From NCBI RefSeq assembly GCF_020037125.1, contig NZ_JAIQDG010000010.1, positions 205,426 through 269,425 of the forward strand: a stretch of 64,000 bases of DNA. The letters run 5' to 3'. Position numbers and translations under genes: made by a program. The notes under the pieces were generated by a model that was given only the letters and a program-made list of their open reading frames with translations, made no database searches and was not told where the DNA came from. Every line of letters begins with the position of its first letter. Position 1 is the stretch's first letter. The DNA is from Myxococcus sp. RHSTA-1-4. GTDB taxonomy: Bacteria; Myxococcota; Myxococcia; Myxococcales; Myxococcaceae. This document shows, piece after piece, positions 51,670-59,733 of this stretch.

Positions 51670-51940
51670 GCCACATGCTCCTGGAGAGAAGGCCACGGTC
51701 ATTCTGCCGGGAGCCGCCGCGAGTGGCTCGCCGTGCCGGATTTTGTCGACTGCCTGCCTGCATGGGCGCACGCGGTCACAGATGACCTGTGCGACCGTGG
51801 CGCCGGTGTGCGTCTGTCCATGAGTGCTGGCGATGCGTCCCCGAAGTCCGGGTGTCCTCCTGCCGGGTGGGTGGAGCAGCTCTCCGTGGCGGAGGGGCCC
51901 GAGGGCACGTACCTTGCGCGCGAGTCACAGGGGCCCCCAC

Positions 51941-53335
51941 ATGAATCGGGTCGAGTTCGCCGGGCACGGAGAGGTGAGCGCGGACGAGCGCGCGCGGGTG
52001 CTGGGGCTGCTACGCCGGTACGGGTGGAACGCCACCTCGTTCCAGGTGCTCCATCCGGGCTTCCACTACTGGTTCGACCCGGCGGGCGACGCGTGCATGG
52101 CGTACGTGGACACGGGGGGCGCGTGGGTGACGGCGGGTTCGCCCATCTCCGCGCCGGAGCGCCTGGCCGAGGTGGTCACTCGCTTCCGGGAGGCGGCGCG
52201 CGCGGCGGGCCGGCGCGTGTGCTTCTTCGCCACCGAGTCGCGCTTCACGCAACTGGCGCCGATGGAGGCCCTGCCCATTGGTGAGCAGCCCGTGTGGGAC
52301 CCGGCGCACTGGGAGGACGTGGTGCGCGGCAGCCGGAGCCTGCGGGAGCAGCTCCGCCGCGCGCGCAAGCACGGCGTGAGCGTGCGCGAGCTGCCGGCGC
52401 CCGTGCTGGAGGACCCGGCGCACCCCACCCGGCAGGCAGTGGAGCGGTTGAAGGAGCGGTGGCTGGCATCGCGCCGCATGGCACCCATGGGCTTCCTGGT
52501 GCAGCTCGGCCCCTATGCCTTCGCACGGGAGCGCCGCGCCTTCGTGGCGGAGGTGGACGGGAAGGTGGTGGGCTTCCTCGCGGTGTCTCCGGTGTACGCA
52601 CGCGAGGGCTGGTTCCTCCAGGACCTGCTGAGGGATTCGCACGCTCCCAACGGCACGGCGGAGACGCTGGTGGACGCGGCCATGCGCGCCGCGGCGGCGG
52701 AGGGGCGGCGCTACGTGACGCTGGGGCTGGCGCCGCTGGCGGGGCCAGTGCGGCCATGGCTGCGGCTGGCGCGGGCGTGTGGCCGGCCGCTGTTCGACTT
52801 CGAGGGGCTGCGCGCCTTCAAGGCGAAGTTCCGCCCGGACGCCTGGGTGCCCATCCACCTGGCGTACCCCACCCGGGGCGGCGGGCTGGTCGCGCTGTAT
52901 GACGCGCTCCGCGCCTTCGCCCGGGGCAGCCTCGTGCGCTTCGGTGTGGCCACGGTGCTGCGGCGTCCCCGGCTGCTGGTGCATGCGCTGGCCACGTTGC
53001 TGGTCCCCTGGACGGCGCTGCTGGCGCTCCCCGCCACCCGCCGCTGGTTTCCCTCCGCGCAGGTGCAGTGGGGCTGGGTGCTCTTCGACGTGGGACTGAC
53101 GGTGGGCCTGTTCTCGCTGGTGCGCCGCTGGCGGGACGGGCTGGCCATGGGGCTGGGCGCGCTCACCGCCGCGGACGCCTGTCTGACGTTCCTCCAGGCA
53201 GTCACGTACAACGGAGCGCGAGCGCGCGGCGTGCTGGACTGGGCGGTCATCACCGCCGCGGTGCTGGCGCCCGCGGCCGCCTCCCGCCTCCTCTTCCGCT
53301 CACGGGACGTGCACCTGTCCGGGCGCCAGGCCTAG
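51941..53335 (+). CDS. DUF2156/LPG-synthase C-type protein with C-terminal membrane helices
   Basis: 464 residues from ATG 51941. Residues ~10-300 carry the tandem GNAT fold of phosphatidylglycerol lysyltransferase C-terminal (DUF2156) domains: FHYWFDPAGDACMAYVDTGG, VCFFATESRFTQLAPMEALP, SREQLRRARKHGVSVREL-type helix, FVAEVDGKVVGFLAVSPVYA and FDFEGLRAFKAKFRP. About four helices follow (VHALATLLVPWTALLALPA, WVLFDVGLTVGLFSLV). Canonical enzymes have the membrane part first, so the reversed order is notable. Probably aminoacylates a lipid or other acceptor. Confidence 0.85.
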   Translation: MNRVEFAGHGEVSADERARVLGLLRRYGWNATSFQVLHPGFHYWFDPAGDACMAYVDTGGAWVTAGSPISAPERLAEVVTRFREAARAAGRRVCFFATESRFTQLAPMEALPIGEQPVWDPAHWEDVVRGSRSLREQLRRARKHGVSVRELPAPVLEDPAHPTRQAVERLKERWLASRRMAPMGFLVQLGPYAFARERRAFVAEVDGKVVGFLAVSPVYAREGWFLQDLLRDSHAPNGTAETLVDAAMRAAAAEGRRYVTLGLAPLAGPVRPWLRLARACGRPLFDFEGLRAFKAKFRPDAWVPIHLAYPTRGGGLVALYDALRAFARGSLVRFGVATVLRRPRLLVHALATLLVPWTALLALPATRRWFPSAQVQWGWVLFDVGLTVGLFSLVRRWRDGLAMGLGALTAADACLTFLQAVTYNGARARGVLDWAVITAAVLAPAAASRLLFRSRDVHLSGRQA

Positions 53336-53589
53336 CCGGGCGTGCCCACGTCCTCGCTCTCGGCGGGCACCTGGACGCCGTGGTCGGAGTGGAGGAACAC
53401 CTCGCCGTGCTCCACGCGGTCCACCGCGTGGAAGCGCACCATGAACTCGCGGCGCGCGGGCCAGCCCTGCTCCAGCTCGAAGTGCGTGTCACCCACGTGC
53501 ACCACCGTGCCGACCTTCCGGCCCTCCAAATCCCTCACCGTCATTCCCTCGCGCAGCTCTCCCGGGTCCAGCATCGCGTCCTCCTGCAT
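53332..53589 (-). CDS. Small PRC-barrel/DUF2171-like protein
   Basis: 85 residues from ATG 53589 (GGAGGG 6 nt upstream); ATG 53574 also has AGGAGG 5 nt upstream. Sequence LREGMTVRDLEGRKVGTVVH, VGDTHFELEQGW and VRFHAVDRVEHGEVFLHSDH fits the short beta-barrel of PRC/DUF2171 proteins. No signal peptide. Convergent with the DUF2156 gene, overlapping by 4 bp. Function unknown. Confidence 0.7.
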   Translation of the reverse strand: MQEDAMLDPGELREGMTVRDLEGRKVGTVVHVGDTHFELEQGWPARREFMVRFHAVDRVEHGEVFLHSDHGVQVPAESEDVGTPG

Positions 53590-53918
53590 GGGCAACCCTC
53601 CACTGCCCGGCACGCGTTCCCAACCCTGCCGGGCCGGAGGTCGAGGCCGTTGGTGCTTCCCCGAAAGACACGTTCCGGCTCCGGCACCGTGACTTCCGCC
53701 CGGTGCCCCTCCGCCGCTCGCCGTCCTGCTCCGCGCACGCACAGGGGGGCGCTGAGCCGCCTTGCAGTCAGCGCCTCCATCTCCCGAGTCGCCGTCGTCG
53801 GAGGTGTGTCTCGCGGCTCGCGGATGACGACCCGCGGATGCGAGCGAACGGGAAGAACCAGGCGCGGCGCTGATATGACCTCCGCCCGGCCCTGGCGCCG
53901 GGGCTGGCTGGAGGAGGC
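53590..53918. other. Intergenic stretch
   Basis: 329 bases before the SitA-like gene. No supported gene or strong hairpin. It should contain the promoters for the toxin cassette (+) and for the PRC-barrel gene (-), but none could be pinned. Confidence 0.4.
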
Positions 53919-54608
53919 GTGAGCTGGCGTCAGGTCTGGTGGCTGTGGCTGTGCGCCGTGCTGGGGTCGTGCGCGTCGACTTCGCCGTCCCTGGATGAGG
54001 CGGAAGAGGACGTCGCGGAGTACCCGGAGGCGTACACCCGGCTCGAAGAGGGCGCGTGCGTCATGTTCCTCTTCGCGGGGGACGCGTGCGGGCTCTTCCG
54101 CTGCGAGGACGTGGCGCCCGGGTGGATTGTGCGGACGCGCGGGACGTTCGTCCTCCCGCCGAGCGCCGTCCGGTCACCGCAGAGGAACTGGGCCTATCCG
54201 TGGCAGTTGCCCGGACGGCCGGAGCCGGTCTTCGTCATTCCCTGGCACGGGCGGGAACTGCTGCCCAGTCAGAAGCGGGTGCTGGAGATGGCGCGGGCGC
54301 TGGCCTCGCAGCCGAGGGAGAAGCACCACATCTTCCCTCGGGAGGAGGGACTCCGGGACTGGTTCGAACGCCAGGGCATCAACATCCACAAGGAGACGAT
54401 GCTGCTCGACCTGGAGACCCACCATCGAATCCACAAAGGACTTCAGGGTGGACCCTGGAACGAGGCGTGGCGCAACTTCCGCAAGAGACGGGAATACGCA
54501 ACCGCTGAGGAGATGTACCGCTACGCGGGAGAGCTGATCATCCGCTTCAATCTGGTAGGACCCATCCTGCCGTACTATCTGTCAATCAGCCCACCTCTTG
54601 AGTTCTGA
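53919..54608 (+). CDS. SitA-type polymorphic toxin lipoprotein (TIGR02269/SitA6-like)
   Basis: 229 residues from GTG 53919 with GGAGGAGG just upstream. Lipobox AVLGSC. The C-terminal part has the signature of the myxobacterial paralogous lipoprotein family TIGR02269: EKHHIFPREEGLRDWFERQG, INIHKETMLLDLETHHRIHK and GGPWNEAWRNFRKR, a His-rich nuclease-like core. Family members (SitA6) are delivered between cells by TraA/TraB-dependent outer-membrane exchange. The immunity gene follows 4 bp later. GC content drops visibly in the second half of the gene. Confidence 0.85.
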   Translation: MSWRQVWWLWLCAVLGSCASTSPSLDEAEEDVAEYPEAYTRLEEGACVMFLFAGDACGLFRCEDVAPGWIVRTRGTFVLPPSAVRSPQRNWAYPWQLPGRPEPVFVIPWHGRELLPSQKRVLEMARALASQPREKHHIFPREEGLRDWFERQGINIHKETMLLDLETHHRIHKGLQGGPWNEAWRNFRKRREYATAEEMYRYAGELIIRFNLVGPILPYYLSISPPLEF

Positions 54609-54612
54609 CGAC

Positions 54613-55332
54613 ATGGCGCGATTCTACCATTGCGACTCTGGCGACATTGAACAACAGAAAGGTGCGTACAGCGCCAGGCGCAAGTGGGGTCTGCCAGGAG
54701 TGGTGTGTCCTCACTGCAAGGCGACATGGGCTGCGGCAGGGCCAAGCTATCCCGCTGTAGACCTTTCCGGCCATCCAGCAGCGAAGAAGCTGTCAAAGGC
54801 CTACTTGGAGAAAGACTTCGAGGAGTTCGAGCGCCTTCGCGAGCAGGTCCGCTCGCTACTTCCTCCTGATTATCCTCTCCGCCCCGGAACACTTTTCGGT
54901 CCCCTGGTGGGAAAGGCCAGGGGACCCTTCTCCGCATTCATCAATCAGTACGGTGACACCCTGCTCGTCCAGCCAAATGCCCTGGAACGGTTGATGGGCG
55001 AAGGACTCCGTGGCCTCCGAGGGTGCCGCACGGAGATGCGCTTCAGCCCCAAGGGCGTCCCGGAACTGCGCGATCTGCACATCGAGCCACGCGGTCTCCT
55101 TCACGCGGATTGCATTCCACGTGGCACGCCCCCGCCGTGCCCGAAGTGCGGCCGTCATGGCTTCAGCCTTCCCGCGGAGCCCATCCTCGACGCGGCCTCG
55201 CTACCCCAGGACCTCGACCTCTTCCGCCTTCGCAACTTCTCGACCGTGCTCGTCGTCACCGAGCGCTTCAAAGAAGTCGTGGAGCGCCACGGGCTGGACG
55301 GCCTGACCTTCCGCGAACTGCCGGTGCGCTGA
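54613..55332 (+). CDS. SitI-type double-CXXC immunity protein
   Basis: 239 residues from ATG 54613, 4 bp after the toxin stop. Two cysteine pairs: Cys32-Cys35 (VVCPHCKATWAAAGPSYPAV) and Cys176-Cys179 (PPPCPKCGRHGFSLP), with LRGLRGCRTEMRF and FRLRNFSTVLVVTERFKEVV between and after. This matches the 'double-CXXCG' myxobacterial family annotated as SitI6 immunity. The first pair is CPHCK rather than CXXCG. Cytoplasmic; expected to neutralise the SitA protein. Lower GC than its neighbours, consistent with horizontal exchange. Confidence 0.85.
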   Translation: MARFYHCDSGDIEQQKGAYSARRKWGLPGVVCPHCKATWAAAGPSYPAVDLSGHPAAKKLSKAYLEKDFEEFERLREQVRSLLPPDYPLRPGTLFGPLVGKARGPFSAFINQYGDTLLVQPNALERLMGEGLRGLRGCRTEMRFSPKGVPELRDLHIEPRGLLHADCIPRGTPPPCPKCGRHGFSLPAEPILDAASLPQDLDLFRLRNFSTVLVVTERFKEVVERHGLDGLTFRELPVR

Positions 55333-55473
55333 GCCGCGTGACAGGCGGCGCACCATGGAAGCGCCCCGTCCTTCCCCGGAGCCCAGGGGAGCCAACCTTC
55401 AACCCCGGCACCGCACCTGGCCCCTTCCTACCTTCCTTCCGGGGAACCCCTGTTCCCACTCCCGGAGGAAGTC

Positions 55474-56712
55474 GTGGCCGAAGTCCAGGCGCAGAAACCG
55501 CTGAGCGCGCTCCGCATCGACCGCTCGGCCGCACCGCTGAAGCGGCGCCGCCGGATGCGCTGGCTCGTCCCCGCGCTGCTCCTGCTCGCCGTCGTCCTCC
55601 TGGCCGCCATCTCCCTCTCCCGCAGGGCCCCCACCGTGCGCGTGGTGGAGGTCCGTGAGCCACTCCCGGGAGAGCAGCAGACCGAGCTGTCCGCCGCCGG
55701 CTACGTCGACTCGCGCCGCCGCTCCGTCATCGCGCCGCAGATTGCCGGCCGGCTGGTGGACGTCACGGTGGAGGAGGGCGAGCCCGTGAAGGAGGGCCAG
55801 GTGATTGCCCGCCTGGATGACCGGGACGCCCGCGTCGTCCTGGAGCGCGCCGAAGCGGAGGTGCGGGCCGCCGAGGCCCGGCTCGCCGCGGCCCGCGCCC
55901 AGGCGGCCAACGCCCAACGCACCACGGCCCGCACGCGGAACCTGGCGAAGCAGGGGGTCATCCCCAGCGCGGAGCTGCTGGACGTGGAGACCGCCGGCAG
56001 CGCCGCCCTGGAGGAGCTCAACGCGGCCCGTGCCCAGCTCCTCGTCGTCCGCCGCGCCCGCGAGGCCGCCCGCCTGCAGCTCTCGCACACCGTGGTGCGC
56101 GCGCCCTTCGACGGCACGGTGGCGCGCAAGCTCGCGGACGAGGGCGCCGTGCTCGCACCGGCCGCGCTCGAGGGCACAGACCTGGGCGGCATCATCGAGC
56201 TGGTGGACCTGGACGCGCTGGAGGTGGAGGCCGAGGTCAGCGAGGAGCAGCTCTCCCGCATCCAGACGGGACAGCACGCGCTCATCTTCCTGGACGCCTT
56301 CCCGGACCAGGCCTTCCCGGCGCGCGTCGGCACGGTGCGTCCCGCCATCGACCGCTCCAAGGCCACGGCCACGGTGATGGTGCGCTTCCAGTCCGTGCCG
56401 AAGGGCGCCCTGCCGGACATGGGCGCGAAGGTGTCCTTCCTTCGCGAGGCGCTGCCACCGGGCGCGCTGGACCCGAAGGCCCTGCCGCCGCGCGTGCCCG
56501 CGGACGCCGTGGTGCAAGGCGAGGACGGGCCCGCCGTGTGGGTGGTGAAGGACGAACACCTGGAGCGGCAGCCGGTGCGCGTGGGACAGCGCGTGGGAGA
56601 CGAGGTCGCGCTGGTGGAAGGCCCTCCCGCGGGGACGCAGGTGGTGTCGGCTCCGGACGCGAAGAAGCTGCGCCCGGGCCGGCGCGTGAAGGTGGAGACG
56701 GGGGGCGGATGA
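55474..56712 (+). CDS. MacA/HlyD-type periplasmic adaptor
   Basis: 412 residues; GGAGGAAGTC precedes GTG 55474. One N-terminal membrane helix (MRWLVPALLLLAVVLLAAIS). A split biotinyl-lipoyl domain (SAAGYVDSRRRSVIAPQIAG; RLVDVTVEEGEPVKEGQVIA; later SHTVVRAPFDGTVARKLADE) flanks a coiled-coil hairpin (LERAEAEVRAAEARLAAARA). Beta-barrel and membrane-proximal domains end in GDEVALVEGPPAGTQVV. Joins an inner-membrane ABC pump to an outer-membrane channel. First gene of a four-gene operon with overlaps. Confidence 0.93.
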   Translation: MAEVQAQKPLSALRIDRSAAPLKRRRRMRWLVPALLLLAVVLLAAISLSRRAPTVRVVEVREPLPGEQQTELSAAGYVDSRRRSVIAPQIAGRLVDVTVEEGEPVKEGQVIARLDDRDARVVLERAEAEVRAAEARLAAARAQAANAQRTTARTRNLAKQGVIPSAELLDVETAGSAALEELNAARAQLLVVRRAREAARLQLSHTVVRAPFDGTVARKLADEGAVLAPAALEGTDLGGIIELVDLDALEVEAEVSEEQLSRIQTGQHALIFLDAFPDQAFPARVGTVRPAIDRSKATATVMVRFQSVPKGALPDMGAKVSFLREALPPGALDPKALPPRVPADAVVQGEDGPAVWVVKDEHLERQPVRVGQRVGDEVALVEGPPAGTQVVSAPDAKKLRPGRRVKVETGGG

Positions 56713-57404
56713 GCCTGGAGGCCGTGCCAGCCCTGCCCCCCATGGTCCGCCTGGAGGGCGTCTCGAAGACGTACCGGCGCGGCACCGTGGAGGTGCCCGT
56801 GCTGGAGGCGGTGAACCTCACCATCGACACGGGCGCCTTCGAGGCCTTCATGGGCCCGTCCGGCTCCGGCAAGTCCACGCTGCTCAACCTCATCTCCGGA
56901 TTGGACCGGCCCACCACCGGCGTGGTGGAGGTCGCCGGGCGCAACCTGGCGGAGCTGAACGACCGCGAGCTGAGTGACTGGCGCGCCGCCCACGTGGGCT
57001 TCGTCTTCCAGCTCTACAACCTCATCCCCGTGCTCACCGCGGCGGAGAACGTGGAGCTGCCGCTGCTGCTCACCCCGCTGTCCCGCGCCGAGCGGCGCCG
57101 GCACGTGGCCGCCGCGCTGGAACTGGTGGGCCTGTCCCACCGGGTAGGCCACCGCCCGCCGCAGATGTCCGGAGGCGAGCAGCAGCGCGTGGCCATCGCC
57201 CGCGCCATCGTCACCGACCCGGACCTCATCATCGCCGACGAGCCCACCGGCGACCTGGACCGCAAGGCGGCCGAGGCCGTGCTGGACCTCTTCGGTGTGC
57301 TCCACCGTGATTTGCACAAGACGCTCGTCATGGTGACGCATGACCCGCACGCGGCCGAGCGGGCCGGGCGCGTGCACCACCTGGAGAAGGGGGTGCTTCA
57401 GTGA
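56709..57404 (+). CDS. MacB/LolD-type ABC ATPase
   Basis: 231 residues from ATG 56709 overlapping the adaptor stop (ATGA). Walker [19 protein letters not shown]-loop [12 protein letters not shown], signature [15 protein letters not shown], Walker [14 protein letters not shown]-loop [14 protein letters not shown]. The MacB/LolD-type subgroup drives mechanotransmission rather than substrate passage through the membrane. Next gene overlaps by 4 bp. Confidence 0.95.
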   Translation: MSLEAVPALPPMVRLEGVSKTYRRGTVEVPVLEAVNLTIDTGAFEAFMGPSGSGKSTLLNLISGLDRPTTGVVEVAGRNLAELNDRELSDWRAAHVGFVFQLYNLIPVLTAAENVELPLLLTPLSRAERRRHVAAALELVGLSHRVGHRPPQMSGGEQQRVAIARAIVTDPDLIIADEPTGDLDRKAAEAVLDLFGVLHRDLHKTLVMVTHDPHAAERAGRVHHLEKGVLQ

Positions 57405-58567
57405 ACTACGTCGGGCTCGCGGGCCGGGACTTGCTGCGCAACCCGCTGCGGCTGAGCCTCACCATCCTCGCGGGCGCGGTGGGGGTGACGGCCTTCATCT
57501 TCCTGCGCACCGTCATCGACATCTTCTACTACGGCGCGCAGGCGGCGCAGGTGGACCGGCTCATCACCCGCAACAAGGTCTCCATCACGGAGCCGCTGCC
57601 GCTCTCCTACTACGCACGCATCGCCGCGCTGCCCGGCGTGACGGCCGTCACCCACCAGGAGTGGTTCGGCGGGACGCTGGGCGAGACGCAGAAGGACTTC
57701 TTCCCCAACTTCTCCATCGACTCCAACACCTTCCTGGACGTCTTTCCGGAGTACACCACCACGCCCGCGGAGCTCTCCTCCTTCCGCAGCGACCCCTGCG
57801 GCGCGCTGGTGGGCGAGAAGCTGTCCCGCCGCTTCGGCTGGAAGCCGGGGGACCGGGTGACGCTCAAGGGGCAGATATACCCGGGCGACTGGACCTTCAA
57901 CGTGCGCGGCATCTACACCGGCACGCGCCCCGGCGCGGACACCACCGCGCTGGTATTCGGCTACCGCTGCCTCAACGAGAGCGAGCTGCTGCCCGAAAAC
58001 CGGAAGGACCAGGTGGGCATCTACGCGGTGCGGGTGGACGACCCGTCGCGCTCGGCGGAGGTGGCGGCGGCCATCGACCGGATGTTCGACAACAGCCCGT
58101 ACCCGACGAAGACGGAGAGCGAGAAGTCCTTCCAGCTCGGCTTCGTGGCCATGTCGTCCGCCATCCTCACGGCGGTGAGGGTGGTGTCCAACGTCATCCT
58201 GCTCATCATCCTGCTGGTCATCGGCAACACGCTGGCCATGGCGGTGCGCGAGCGCACGCGTGACATTGCCACCTTGCGCGCCATGGGTTTCCGCCCGCGG
58301 ACGGTGGTGCTGCTGGTGCTGGCCGAGTCCTCCGTCATCGGCCTGGCGGCGGCGGCCCTGGGCGTCGCGGCGGCGCCGTCGCTGGTCAACGGCTTCGCGA
58401 AGCTCATCGCCTCGCAGTTCGGCCAGATTCCGGACAACGTGATGCGGGGGCGCACGCTGGTGGTGTCCGCGCTGGCGGCGGTGCTGGTGTCGCTGCTGGC
58501 GGCCATCGGCCCTGCCTGGCGGGCGCTGCGCCTGCCGGTGGCGGAAGGCCTGAGGAGGGTGGCCTGA
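57401..58567 (+). CDS. FtsX/MacB-type ABC permease (first)
   Basis: 388 residues from GTG 57401 overlapping the ATPase stop. TM1 (LRLSLTILAGAVGVTAFIFL), a periplasmic MacB_PCD domain (~45-260, including DVFPEYTTTPAELSSFRSDP), then three helices (VVSNVILLIILLVIGNTLAM, VVLLVLAESSVIGLAAAALG, VVSALAAVLVSLLAAIGPAW) with RDIATLRAMGFRPRTV. Exporter half; partner of the next gene. Confidence 0.93.
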   Translation: MNYVGLAGRDLLRNPLRLSLTILAGAVGVTAFIFLRTVIDIFYYGAQAAQVDRLITRNKVSITEPLPLSYYARIAALPGVTAVTHQEWFGGTLGETQKDFFPNFSIDSNTFLDVFPEYTTTPAELSSFRSDPCGALVGEKLSRRFGWKPGDRVTLKGQIYPGDWTFNVRGIYTGTRPGADTTALVFGYRCLNESELLPENRKDQVGIYAVRVDDPSRSAEVAAAIDRMFDNSPYPTKTESEKSFQLGFVAMSSAILTAVRVVSNVILLIILLVIGNTLAMAVRERTRDIATLRAMGFRPRTVVLLVLAESSVIGLAAAALGVAAAPSLVNGFAKLIASQFGQIPDNVMRGRTLVVSALAAVLVSLLAAIGPAWRALRLPVAEGLRRVA

Positions 58568-58570
58568 GCC

Positions 58571-59728
58571 ATGGTGCCGCTCTACTACAACGCGCGCAGT
58601 CTCTGGGCGCGCAGGCTGTCCACGAGCCTCACGGTGCTGGGGCTGGGGCTGGTGGTGTTCGTCTTCAGCGCGGTGCTGATGCTCGCCAACGGCATCGAGT
58701 CCGCGCTCGCCTCGGGGGGAGACCCGGCCAACGCCGTCATCCTGCGCAAGGGTGCCACCAGCGAGCTGGTCAGCGGCGTGGAGCGCGACGCGGTGCGCAT
58801 CCTCGCCACGGACCGGGCGGTGGCGTCCGGGCCGGACGGGGCCCCGCTGGTGGCCGGCGAGCTGGTGGTGCTGGTGGCGCTGCCGCGAGGCGGAGGCCAG
58901 GCGATGAACACCACCACGCGTGGGGTGGAGCCGGAGAGCTTCACCGCGCGGCCGGAGGTGCGGCTCGTCTCCGGGCGCAAGCCCCGGCCGGGCACCAACG
59001 AGGTGGTGCTGGGAAAGGCGCTGGTGGGCTCGTCACCGGACGCCACCCTGGGCGGCGAGCTGCGCTTCGCCCAGCAGCGCTGGCCGGTGGTGGGCGTCTT
59101 CGAGGCACGTGCGGGCGCCTTCGAGTCGGAGCTGTGGGCGGACGCCACGCGGCTGGGCGGGGCCTTCAGCCGGCCGGCCTACAGCTCCGCCCTGGTCCGG
59201 CTCGGCTCGGCGGCGGCGATGGCGGACTTCGTGAAGCGCGTGGAGGAGGACCCCCGCTTCACCCTGGAGGCGAAGCCGGAGCCCACGTACTGGGCGGACC
59301 AGGCCAGCGGGCTGGCCACCTTCATCCGCGTGCTGGGCCTGTTCGTGTCCCTCGTCTTCAGCGTCGGCGCGGTGCTGGGGGCGATGATTACGATGTACTC
59401 GCAGGTGGCGACGCGCATCGCCGAGCTGGGCATGCTGCGCGCGGTGGGCTTCCGGCGCCGCAGCGTGCTGGCCAGCGTGGTGGTGGAGTCCGTCATGCTG
59501 GGCGCGGCGGGCGGCATCCTGGGAGCGCTGGGGGCGCTCACCACGCGGTGGATTCACGTCCGCACGCTGAACTTCCAGACCTTCTCGGAGGTGACCTTCG
59601 GCTTCACGCCCACGCCCGCCATCCTCCTGGGCGCGGTGCTGTTCGGCACGGTGATGGGGCTCATCGGCGGACTGCTGCCCGCGCTGCGCGCCGCGCGCCT
59701 GTCCATCCTGGACGCCCTGCGCGCGTGA
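58571..59728 (+). CDS. FtsX/MacB-type ABC permease (second)
   Basis: 385 residues, 3 bp after the first permease. Same four-helix layout: TM1 (STSLTVLGLGLVVFVFSAVL), periplasmic domain ~45-250, then VLGLFVSLVFSVGAVLGAMI, VVESVMLGAAGGILGALGAL and ILLGAVLFGTVMGLIGGLLP with ELGMLRAVGFRRRSVLASVV. Two different permeases indicate a heterodimeric exporter, unlike MacB homodimers. No outer-membrane TolC-like gene is in the operon. Confidence 0.93.
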   Translation: MVPLYYNARSLWARRLSTSLTVLGLGLVVFVFSAVLMLANGIESALASGGDPANAVILRKGATSELVSGVERDAVRILATDRAVASGPDGAPLVAGELVVLVALPRGGGQAMNTTTRGVEPESFTARPEVRLVSGRKPRPGTNEVVLGKALVGSSPDATLGGELRFAQQRWPVVGVFEARAGAFESELWADATRLGGAFSRPAYSSALVRLGSAAAMADFVKRVEEDPRFTLEAKPEPTYWADQASGLATFIRVLGLFVSLVFSVGAVLGAMITMYSQVATRIAELGMLRAVGFRRRSVLASVVVESVMLGAAGGILGALGALTTRWIHVRTLNFQTFSEVTFGFTPTPAILLGAVLFGTVMGLIGGLLPALRAARLSILDALRA

Positions 59729-59733
59729 GCACC

